Source: Pleurocapsa sp. MO_226.B13
Lineage (GTDB): Bacteria; Cyanobacteriota; Cyanobacteriia; Cyanobacteriales; Xenococcaceae
Length of the DNA stretch: 21,570 nt
Direction: 5' to 3'
NCBI GenBank assembly: GCA_030064795.1
Contig: JASJEI010000212.1
Location: 1-21,570 of the forward strand
Shown here: positions 14,984-21,570 of the stretch, in pieces
Layout: each line of letters opens with the position of its first letter
Position numbering within the stretch: the stretch's first letter is position 1
Translations under genes and position numbers: made by a program
The notes under the pieces: generated by a model
Database searches by the model: none
Told to the model about the DNA's origin: nothing
Seen by the model: only the letters and a program-made list of their open reading frames with translations

Positions 14984-17800
14984 TTGAAGTCAAGTATTAC
15001 TCTACCTTTAACTTGTTGTTTGGTTGGAAGCTCGCTCCAGTTTAGTCCAGCCTTAGCACAAGTAACTTCTGATGGCACAGTTAATACTCAAGTAAATCAG
15101 AATGGGAATGTGGCTGAAATCACTGGAGGAGAAACGCGAGGCGGTAATTTATTTCATAGCTTTCAAGATTTTTCTGTGCCTACAGGTAACGAAGCTTTTT
15201 TTGATAACGCTAATAATATTTCTAATATTTTTTCTCGTGTTACTGGCGGAAATGTCTCCAACATCGATGGTTTGATTCGAGCCAATAATGCCAACCTGTT
15301 CTTAATTAACCCCGCAGGAATCATCTTTGGGGAAAACGGACGGTTAGATATCGGGGGGTCATTTTATGGCAGTAGTGCCAATAGCATTTTATTTCCTGAT
15401 GGTGTAGAGTTTAGCGCAACAGATACTCAACCAGAACCTATTTTGACTATTAATGCTCCTATTGGATTGAGTTTCAGGGATAATCCAGGAGAAATAGTCA
15501 ATCGTTCAGTTGTTACAGATGATACTGGTGAAGATTTAATCGGACTCCGCGTAGCAGCAGATGAAACCCTAGCCTTATTAGGAGGAAATGTATTAATTGA
15601 AGGAGGGGTTTTAACTACAGAAGGAGGACGAATTGAGTTAGGCAGCGTTGCCGAAAATAGTAACGTCAGTTTAACTCCTATCGAACAAGGATTCGATCTA
15701 GGTTATGAAGATGTAGCCAGCTTTCAAGATATTAGCTTATTTTTTGGTTTAGTCACCACTAGTTCCGCTAGTACTGCCGACATTGAAGTACAGGGAAGAA
15801 ATATTAGTTTTACTGAAAACAGTCAAGTTGGAATCAATCCTCAATTTGAGGGACAAGCTGGTGATATCAGTATTAATGCTACTGAATCATTAACATTAGA
15901 TGCTGATGATTCTTTAGAAGTTATATTTAGTCGAGTTTCGGGTGATGCTACAGCAGAGACAAGTAGTATAAATATTGATACTCCACAATTAACCATCACT
16001 GGTGGGGCGCAGATAGGTGGTACTAGTGATTCTGGCAATGTTCGAGGAATAGATATAAATATCAATGCTTCAGAAATAACTTTGCAAAATTCTCTCTTGA
16101 CAGGAGGTTTTCCTGCTATTGGTAGTCAAGTTTATGAATATGGTACGGGGGATGGTGGCAATATTACTATAACTACGGAGAAACTTTCTTTAAATGACGG
16201 GGCGCAAATTACTACCAGTACTTTTGGTCCTGGTAATGGTGGCGATCTAATTGTTAATGCTTCTGAATCTATCGAATTGAACGGTTCTATTCCCGATGAT
16301 GAAGGAGATCAACCCAGTGCTTTATCTGCTGGTGTGGGAATTCCGTTTTTTCCTATCCCCTCTGCTGGTAACGGTGGAGACATAACCATTAATACTCCCA
16401 GACTTGTAGTTACTGATGGGGCTTTAATTGAAACCACAGCCCAAAATAATGGCAATGGTGGTAACTTAACACTAGATGTTTCTGATTCGATCTTACTCGC
16501 TGGAACTTCTCCTGCTGCGGAATTAGGTGGAGAAGGTAGAAGTGGTATTTTTGTCAATGCAGAACCATCCTATGAAGAATCTATCTTCGATTTTGACACT
16601 GAAGAAACGACTTTTACTGGGGAAATAATTCCTACTACTGGCAAAGGAGGTAATTTAACCTTAAATACGGGAACGTTAATTATCGAGCAAGGTGCATTGA
16701 TTTCTGCTGACACATTCAGCCTGGGCAATGGGGGAGATGCAAACATTAATGTCAATCGATTGATTCTCAGGGATGGTGGAAGAATAAACGCGGGTTCTTT
16801 ATTAGGAGTTGAACCGCTAGATACAGAAAGAGGGACGGGAGGAAATATCGATATTACCGCTACCGAATCAGTAGAAATTACTGGAAGTGGCGCAATCAAT
16901 GGCGAACCAGTAAACAGTAGTTTGTTCACCTTAGCTGAAAGCAATGGTAATGCAGGGAATTTATCTCTGACTACTGGAAATTTGATCGTCAGTGATGGAG
17001 GAAGTATTAATGCCAGTGCTGAAGATTTAGGGGCAGCAGGAACTTTAGAAATTAACGCGAATGCAATAGATCTTAATAATGGCAGCATAGAGGCATCTAC
17101 TAATGCGGGAGACGGCGGAAATATTACTCTGAAGATCGCTGACAATTTGACCCTAAGAAATAACAGTTTAATCTCTGCCAGAGCTTTTGAAGATGCTAGC
17201 GGTGGTAATGTTTCTATTAATTCTCAATTTATAATTGCCTTTCCCAGTCGAATATCAGGCGATGGTAATGATATTATCGCCAATGCCAACCAAGGACGAG
17301 GGGGAAATATTAGTATTACTGCCAAATCTGTGTTTGGAATTCAAGAAAGAACTGCTACACCTAATAATGGAACTAACGATATCGATGCTAGTTCTGCTAG
17401 AGGTGCAGAATTTAGCGGTACTGTCTCTATTGATACTTCTGATACCGAGAATATTCAAGGCGATCGCGATCTACCCGAGAATCTAATTCAAACCGAACAA
17501 ACAGAAGCTCAAGCTTGTCGCAGCGATCGCCTGTCAGCATCGCAAAATAGCTTCACTATTAATGGCAAGGGTGGTATTCCTCCTTTGCCTACTGAACCGT
17601 TTGACTCTTCCAATATCATTATTAACGGTGAAGTTGCCAATGCTGCGCCTGTAATTCCCAAACCAATTGAAACTAGCCAAGGTAAGATTCAACCAGCTAT
17701 GGGTATCGAGATTGCTGAAGATGGCAGTATCATCTTGACGGCATATCGAACTGACAACTCAGGCGATCGTCTTCCTAGAAGTTCTATTAATTGTAGTTAA
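14984..17800 (+). CDS. Two-partner secretion exoprotein (filamentous hemagglutinin N-terminal domain)
   Basis: A secreted beta-helix protein of 938 aa. It starts at TTG with a GGAGG site 7 nt upstream. A signal peptide runs to about A25 (SPALA before QVTSDG). The TPS domain follows, with GGNLFHSF (about 54-61), IDGLIRANNANLFLINPAGI (about 94-113) and FGENGRLDIGGSFYG. Beyond about residue 260 there are many short Gly/Asn/Thr-rich strands with recurring GNGG.I.I and DGA.I/L patterns, as expected for a right-handed beta-helix. The end has a paired-Cys tail (QACRSDR and SINCS) and FTINGKGGIPPLPTEPF, seen in cyanobacterial members. Such proteins cross the outer membrane through a TpsB/FhaC-type porin; none is encoded nearby, so the partner must lie elsewhere or beyond the window. 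Role (adhesion, competition or other) is unknown. It lies next to a decayed transposon. Confidence 0.92.
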   Translation: MKSSITLPLTCCLVGSSLQFSPALAQVTSDGTVNTQVNQNGNVAEITGGETRGGNLFHSFQDFSVPTGNEAFFDNANNISNIFSRVTGGNVSNIDGLIRANNANLFLINPAGIIFGENGRLDIGGSFYGSSANSILFPDGVEFSATDTQPEPILTINAPIGLSFRDNPGEIVNRSVVTDDTGEDLIGLRVAADETLALLGGNVLIEGGVLTTEGGRIELGSVAENSNVSLTPIEQGFDLGYEDVASFQDISLFFGLVTTSSASTADIEVQGRNISFTENSQVGINPQFEGQAGDISINATESLTLDADDSLEVIFSRVSGDATAETSSINIDTPQLTITGGAQIGGTSDSGNVRGIDININASEITLQNSLLTGGFPAIGSQVYEYGTGDGGNITITTEKLSLNDGAQITTSTFGPGNGGDLIVNASESIELNGSIPDDEGDQPSALSAGVGIPFFPIPSAGNGGDITINTPRLVVTDGALIETTAQNNGNGGNLTLDVSDSILLAGTSPAAELGGEGRSGIFVNAEPSYEESIFDFDTEETTFTGEIIPTTGKGGNLTLNTGTLIIEQGALISADTFSLGNGGDANINVNRLILRDGGRINAGSLLGVEPLDTERGTGGNIDITATESVEITGSGAINGEPVNSSLFTLAESNGNAGNLSLTTGNLIVSDGGSINASAEDLGAAGTLEINANAIDLNNGSIEASTNAGDGGNITLKIADNLTLRNNSLISARAFEDASGGNVSINSQFIIAFPSRISGDGNDIIANANQGRGGNISITAKSVFGIQERTATPNNGTNDIDASSARGAEFSGTVSIDTSDTENIQGDRDLPENLIQTEQTEAQACRSDRLSASQNSFTINGKGGIPPLPTEPFDSSNIIINGEVANAAPVIPKPIETSQGKIQPAMGIEIAEDGSIILTAYRTDNSGDRLPRSSINCS

Positions 17801-17962
17801 CTGCAAACTTAAAAGCTAAGAGCCAAGAGCCACAAAAAGTAATATTGTGTATCTCATTATGGTCTTGAATGAGTCGATCGTTGAGGGAAACCCCAAGACT
17901 GCACTCGTTCGCTAAATCAGCAACGCCCGATAGTAAAGTTGACTAAAATGCGATCGCTCCAT
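17801..17962. other. Intergenic region with heptamer trace and possible dispersed repeat
   Basis: AGCTAAG, AGCCAAG and AGCCAC at 17814-17833 form about 2.9 degenerate units of a period-7 repeat. The following stretch (about 17870-17930, with GAGGGAAACCCCAAGACTGC and AATCAGCAACGCCC) recalls a sequence I associate with dispersed repeats in other cyanobacteria, but this is from memory only. No gene is seen. Confidence 0.4.
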
Positions 17963-18289
17963 TCAATAATTATCTACTTCGATTAATTCTCCTGGCACAA
18001 TTGTAATTAAAGATTCACGTACTTTTGGTATTAATGGCAATAAATCAGAGAGGCGACTTGTACGCGCAACCATAACTATTACTGCAACACCTGCTTGTTG
18101 TAAATTTTGCTCGTATTTTAGGTTGCGATCGCAAGTTAACAAAATAGTAAATCTTTCTCCAGACATTAATTTTAGCAACGCACCGTTTTTTGTTCCTGAC
18201 CAACCCATTTCGTTGACTGTTTTAATGTCTAAATCGGCAAATTCCCGTTTTAAGGGTTTAGGAACACACTCATCAAGCAGGATTCGCAT
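17963..18289 (-). CDS. DUF5615 PIN-like protein, probable toxin of a toxin-antitoxin pair
   Basis: A protein of 108 aa. The opening MRILLDECVPKPLKREF, then TVNEMGWSGTKNGALLKL and ILLTCDRNLKYEQN, is the DUF5615 (COG4634) pattern: a PIN-like fold with acidic residues D6, E7 and D75 and basic R76 and K79 near the expected active site. Family members are predicted RNases. The start at 18289 lies inside the end of the DUF433 gene, a 17-nt overlap, so the two are translationally linked. The acidic residues look intact, so it may be functional. Action as a toxin is inferred from family and gene pairing, not shown. Confidence 0.85.
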   Translation of the reverse strand: MRILLDECVPKPLKREFADLDIKTVNEMGWSGTKNGALLKLMSGERFTILLTCDRNLKYEQNLQQAGVAVIVMVARTSRLSDLLPLIPKVRESLITIVPGELIEVDNY

Positions 18290-18497
18290 ATGTAATCAGC
18301 ATCTCTTTGGCTAATTCGAGAACAGATACAGCATCCTGTTTGCTAACACTGGGAAAGTGGTCGAGAAATGTGTCTAATGAATCTCCTGCTTCTAAATAAT
18401 CAATTAAGTTTTTAATCGGTACGCGAGTTCCTCTAAATACAGGCGTTCCTCCCATAATTTCTGGATCGCTACAGATGACATTACTTTTAGTTGTCAT
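18273..18497 (-). CDS. DUF433 antitoxin
   Basis: A protein of 74 aa. ICSDPEIMGGTPVFRGTRVP (8-27) is the clear DUF433 (COG2442) signature, followed by LIDYLEAGDSLDTFLDHFPS and a winged/helical part with DAVSVLELAKEML. These small DNA-binding proteins usually precede a DUF5615 partner, as here, and are thought to neutralise it and repress the operon. Promoter and operator would lie in the 67-bp gap to the GTPase stop (18498-18564), where an AT-rich stretch and one HIP1 octamer are seen. No strong Shine-Dalgarno is seen. Confidence 0.9.
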   Translation of the reverse strand: MTTKSNVICSDPEIMGGTPVFRGTRVPIKNLIDYLEAGDSLDTFLDHFPSVSKQDAVSVLELAKEMLITYANPA

Positions 18498-18564
18498 GAC
18501 ACAATTTGTTGATTAATTCTTTATTTATTGTATAAAAATAAGGCGATCGCCAAAGTTAAATTAT

Positions 18565-20469
18565 TTATGTCAATTCTTGTTGTAAATAATACTGGTAGCG
18601 ATCGCCTAACTGTTCTGAATTCAAATTTTTTGTCCAGTATTCGACTAAAGCATGACCGAATGCCCAGGCGTTATAGTTATTTTCGGGGTTGTTATCTAAT
18701 AATAAAGACCATAAAGAGCGTAGATCAAAATTACTCAGATTGGAGTCATCGTTAAGCAAGACAAACAAGTCATAAGCCATTTGCAGTTTACCAATAACTA
18801 CTGGGGCTTGTTCGACGGGAATTTGTTCTGCCAACACATAAGCCAAGGCGGAGTTCCCCGTAGTCATAGTAGAGAGAAATTGTAATACGGGGCTTTTCAA
18901 AAAGGCGGTTAGTCCCTGGGTAGTAGCCATCTGACGAGTATAGCGATCGATGATTCGGGCTGCTGATTGACTGCGGGCTTCTAAATCTCTTAAAAAACGA
19001 GCCAGACGGAACTGTTTTGCTGGCGCGATCGCCTGAATCAACTCTAGAGACAACTCTTCTACCCCCCAAGCTGGACGATTACTGGCTCGATCTTCAGTCA
19101 CTATGGGTAAGACTAGTTCGCAGACATCTCCTAATTGTTCCGCACGATAGCTAACAGCTTCGCGGATTGATTTCTCTTTGGGTCGAGTACCTTCTCGCCA
19201 GTCATAGGGAGGATTCCACTCGCGAATTGGACGGAGGCGATCGACTTGGGTGACAATTCCCACTTCTTTGAGATCGGGTAGTTCTTGTTTTAGATCGGAT
19301 AAAAATTCTAAATCCATTTGGAGAGCAGGATCTAGGGCGGGAGTAACTAGCAATAAGAGATCTGCTGTCATCGCATAATCTAAAACTAGCTCTCGCAATT
19401 CGGGACGATTTACCTGTTCGTAACCAGGAGTGTCTATCAGGTTGAGGACTTCTTGGGTAGGGGTTTGCCAAGTATAGTTTTTAATCCGATCGGTACTGGG
19501 TAAAACATCAACTTCCGCTTTGTCTGTCTGAAACAAAGTATTAATCAAACTACTTTTACCAGCACCAGTGCGACCGACTAAAATAACCTTGACGGGTTTT
19601 CGGGCTACTTGTTCGGGAGACTCGGCAGATTCTAAAATCTCTTTTAAAGTTTGAGTTTGGGCTTTGGGTAGGGCTGGAGTTGATTCGACTTCGGGGATAA
19701 CAATTGTCTCGTCACCATAAAGAGCGATCGCCTGTTGGGCTAAGTTTCTTAATGCCGTCTCGCGGATTAGTTGACCTAAATTAAGCAATAATTCTTGATT
19801 TGCCTGCTGGCTGTACTTTCTAGTCGCTTGTTTGGCTGCTGCTGCTGCGGGATTAATCAACCATTGCGACCAGTTAAATACCCGACCCAGTTTTTCTAGA
19901 GATGGTTCTAATTTACGATAAGTTTCGTAGGCTTCATAAGCCTGTCCGATTGAGACTCGATTCAAGACAGGAGCGAGTTTTTGCATCATGCGATCGGTAT
20001 CGTCTACCGTACCGCGAATCAAACCATAAGCCTGGGGAATATAAATATTGAGCAATGGACGTTTGACTTCAGGATTGTAGGCATGAGCGATCGCGATTAC
20101 TATTTCTTGACACCGTTGCCAAAAAGTTGCCCAATCTTCCCAAAATGGGGCATCTGTTCGGGTCTGAGCGATAATTTCACTCACAGAAGTGGTAATCTGC
20201 TGAATTTTATCTTCTGTCGCTTCAATGGTCAATTCAGTTGCTAATTCTTGCTCGATCTTCTCCATCGCTTCTTGAAGCTCGTTTAAGGCAGGTTTAGTCC
20301 ATTTCGCCAGTAGCCATCGCCACCCAACAAATACCAAAATAACTACACCCCAAATCCAATTAATGCCCCAGTCGTGAATTTGCGAACCTGCTGCAACCAA
20401 CAAAAAAATTACAATAATTGCGATCGGAAGAACTAAAATTACTACTTGCCAGGGTTTGATGTTGACCAT
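18565..20469 (-). CDS. Membrane-anchored P-loop GTPase (Era/YcjX-like, TRAFAC)
   Basis: A protein of 634 aa. Two membrane segments are at about residues 8-27 and 36-53, then a helical region (60-290) containing a run of alanines (NPAAAAAKQ). The G domain follows, with P-loop GRTGAGKS (299-306), a G2 threonine around STDRIKNYT, G3 DTPG (346-349), and G4 TQVD (407-410) in place of NKxD. The C-terminal about 150 residues are helical, with an alanine- and glutamine-rich part resembling the DUF697-type region of some membrane GTPases. The P-loop and DTPG fit GTP hydrolysis; TQVD is a common G4 variant in this group. The role is not known in cyanobacteria as far as I recall. The start at 20469 gives the charged-then-hydrophobic N-terminus expected for a membrane anchor. 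It is divergent from the M28 peptidase. Confidence 0.88.
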   Translation of the reverse strand: MVNIKPWQVVILVLPIAIIVIFLLVAAGSQIHDWGINWIWGVVILVFVGWRWLLAKWTKPALNELQEAMEKIEQELATELTIEATEDKIQQITTSVSEIIAQTRTDAPFWEDWATFWQRCQEIVIAIAHAYNPEVKRPLLNIYIPQAYGLIRGTVDDTDRMMQKLAPVLNRVSIGQAYEAYETYRKLEPSLEKLGRVFNWSQWLINPAAAAAKQATRKYSQQANQELLLNLGQLIRETALRNLAQQAIALYGDETIVIPEVESTPALPKAQTQTLKEILESAESPEQVARKPVKVILVGRTGAGKSSLINTLFQTDKAEVDVLPSTDRIKNYTWQTPTQEVLNLIDTPGYEQVNRPELRELVLDYAMTADLLLLVTPALDPALQMDLEFLSDLKQELPDLKEVGIVTQVDRLRPIREWNPPYDWREGTRPKEKSIREAVSYRAEQLGDVCELVLPIVTEDRASNRPAWGVEELSLELIQAIAPAKQFRLARFLRDLEARSQSAARIIDRYTRQMATTQGLTAFLKSPVLQFLSTMTTGNSALAYVLAEQIPVEQAPVVIGKLQMAYDLFVLLNDDSNLSNFDLRSLWSLLLDNNPENNYNAWAFGHALVEYWTKNLNSEQLGDRYQYYLQQELT

Positions 20470-20588
20470 TGCTTGCCCTCTGCCTTTACTCTGCTTTTAT
20501 CCTACTCCCATTCAATTTTTATCGTCTCTATCTTCAGTTAAACTATCAGATATTTCTCTTCCTGATTCCTCATTCCTCGCTCCTTCCT

Positions 20589-21455
20589 ATGTCAAACCAA
20601 GAAAACTCAACTGACGAACTAAAACAAAGACTTTACAATCATCTAACTCAAATTGTGCGAGAAAGAGATCCTTACATCGCTTCTGGGGGACATTTCTTGG
20701 TTAGGGAGTATATCCGCGCCTCTTTAGCACAGTGGGGGGAAGTAGAAAATCATGAATTTGAATATGGGGGTAAAACCTATCAAAATCTAATTCTCAATCT
20801 CAATTCAGCTACCAGATCGGACTTACCTCCAATTCTAATTGGCGCACATTATGACGCTGTACCTGGCACTCCTGGGGCGGATGATAATGCTACTGGGGTA
20901 GCAGTTTTACTGGAACTAGCAGCCATATTTTCTACAAGGGCGATCGCCTATCCAATTCGTCTGGTAGCATTCGATCTAGAGGAATATGGCTTGTTGGGTA
21001 GCACTGCCTACGCTCGACATTTAAAGGAAAACAAACAAAAATTGAGGCTGATGTTATCTCTAGAAATGCTAGGTTATTGCAACCATGCTGCCAACTCTCA
21101 GACTTATCCCAACTTACTCAAGCCATTTTATCCGGACTGCGGTAACTTTATTGCTTTAGTAGGTAATCTCATCGCCTTGAGGGATCTAATTAGTTTGAGA
21201 CGGCAAATCAAACTACAAGGTACGCCTTGCGAAATGTTACCAGATCCTAGTAGCGGTAAATTAATCCCCATTACAGGATTTAGCGATCATCGACCTTTTT
21301 GGCAACAACAATATCGGGCAATCATGGTGACTGACACAGCAATGTTGCGTAATCCTCACTACCACAAGTCTAGCGATACCATAGAGACACTCGATCTAGA
21401 TTTTCTGACCAATGTTTGCCAAAGTCTTAGTGTAGCTTTAAAAGCGATCGACTAG
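20589..21455 (+). CDS. M28-family zinc peptidase
   Basis: A protein of 288 aa starting at ATG 20589 (MSNQENSTDE). The frame stays open upstream to a TTG at 20469, but that part overlaps the GTPase start and reads like non-coding sequence, so the ATG is preferred. Zinc and catalytic residues of clan MH are all present: H87 in GAHYDAV, D98 in GADDNATG, the E131-E132 pair in FDLEEYGLLG, E159 in SLEMLGY where many relatives have Asp, and H259 in NPHYHKSSDT. An aminopeptidase or dipeptidase activity is likely. Glu at 159 is reminiscent of the glutaminyl-cyclase-like subgroup of the M28 fold, so that alternative stays open. No signal peptide is seen, so it is probably cytoplasmic. Confidence 0.88.
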   Translation: MSNQENSTDELKQRLYNHLTQIVRERDPYIASGGHFLVREYIRASLAQWGEVENHEFEYGGKTYQNLILNLNSATRSDLPPILIGAHYDAVPGTPGADDNATGVAVLLELAAIFSTRAIAYPIRLVAFDLEEYGLLGSTAYARHLKENKQKLRLMLSLEMLGYCNHAANSQTYPNLLKPFYPDCGNFIALVGNLIALRDLISLRRQIKLQGTPCEMLPDPSSGKLIPITGFSDHRPFWQQQYRAIMVTDTAMLRNPHYHKSSDTIETLDLDFLTNVCQSLSVALKAID

Positions 21456-21570
21456 ACTCAAACATTTTTTCCTGTAAAATAGCTACTCTTTCTGAAATCT
21501 TAGCTTCTCCTTCTGGTTATTGGTATCATTCTTTACAGTTTACGGTATGGATTATCGTTTGAATATTTGA
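21456..21570. other. Window-end sequence with no gene called
   Basis: 115 bp after the peptidase stop. A short minus-strand run (PEGEAKISERVAILQEKMFE, about 21460-21515) looks like a coiled-coil fragment, but stops close it at both ends. No terminator hairpin or tRNA is seen. Confidence 0.4.

Noticed and set aside
16570..17145. Long antisense open frame inside the TPS exoprotein
   Set aside because: Its proline- and serine-rich translation is the mirror of the repetitive Gly/Asn/Thr coding of the beta-helix, with no start signal of its own.
20469..20588. N-terminal extension of the M28 peptidase from a TTG
   Set aside because: It starts on the same base as the divergent GTPase start codon and encodes a low-complexity, leucine-rich stretch with no Shine-Dalgarno; family similarity begins after the ATG at 20589.
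1..21570. tRNA, rRNA or riboswitch genes
   Set aside because: No T-loop GGTTCRANNCC motif with a matching acceptor stem and no known riboswitch core was seen in the intergenic regions; reading by eye could miss a divergent one.

Overview
The window is cyanobacterial chromosome. The octamer GCGATCGC (HIP1) and close variants recur in and between genes. A probable NblA (phycobilisome degradation) gene, a DUF1830 gene, a group 2 sigma-70 factor and heptanucleotide tandem repeats fit the same origin. Coding density and AT-rich gaps look ordinary. The genus cannot be fixed from the sequence; a unicellular or baeocyte-forming lineage is only a guess.

Layout. (1) 94-642 is a minus-strand membrane protein of unknown function, divergent from a two-gene RND efflux operon: an adaptor (864-2330) and an inner-membrane permease (2400-5615). 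No TolC-type outer-membrane gene is present. (2) 5743-6347 is an isolated Cas6 relic of the I-MYXAN/Cmx6 type. Its C-terminus is frameshifted and its glycine-rich loop is gone, and there is no CRISPR array or other cas gene here. (3) 6459-8264 is prolyl-tRNA synthetase, which meets the following minus-strand block at a perfect 28-bp palindrome.

(4) 8360-11955 is a minus-strand block. In transcription order it holds a DUF6679-like protein with a clear terminator, an NblA-family protein, an SDR oxidoreductase, a DUF1830 protein, a group 2 sigma factor and a glycine-zipper membrane protein. NblA and the alternative sigma factor suggest acclimation or stress, but the gaps do not prove one operon. 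(5) 12205-13140 is a tandem VOC-domain protein whose stop codon runs into the first of three 7-bp-period tandem repeats.

(6) 13141-14983 is a decayed accessory stretch: the repeats, a region with no convincing gene, a GC-richer transposase pseudogene in three frames, and the tail of an unrelated protein joined in frame to it. (7) 14984-17800 is a large secreted two-partner-secretion beta-helix exoprotein that starts at TTG behind a strong GGAGG. Its TpsB transporter is not in the window. (8) 17963-18497 is an overlapping DUF433/DUF5615 toxin-antitoxin pair. (9) 18565-20469 is a membrane-anchored GTPase, divergent from an M28-family zinc peptidase (20589-21455).

The observations most worth a second look are the orphan decayed Cas6, the RND permease lacking the usual Asp-Asp/Lys proton-relay set, the period-7 repeats next to the dead transposase, and the VOC protein with non-standard metal-ligand sets in both halves. 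I do not see a complete new multi-gene system.
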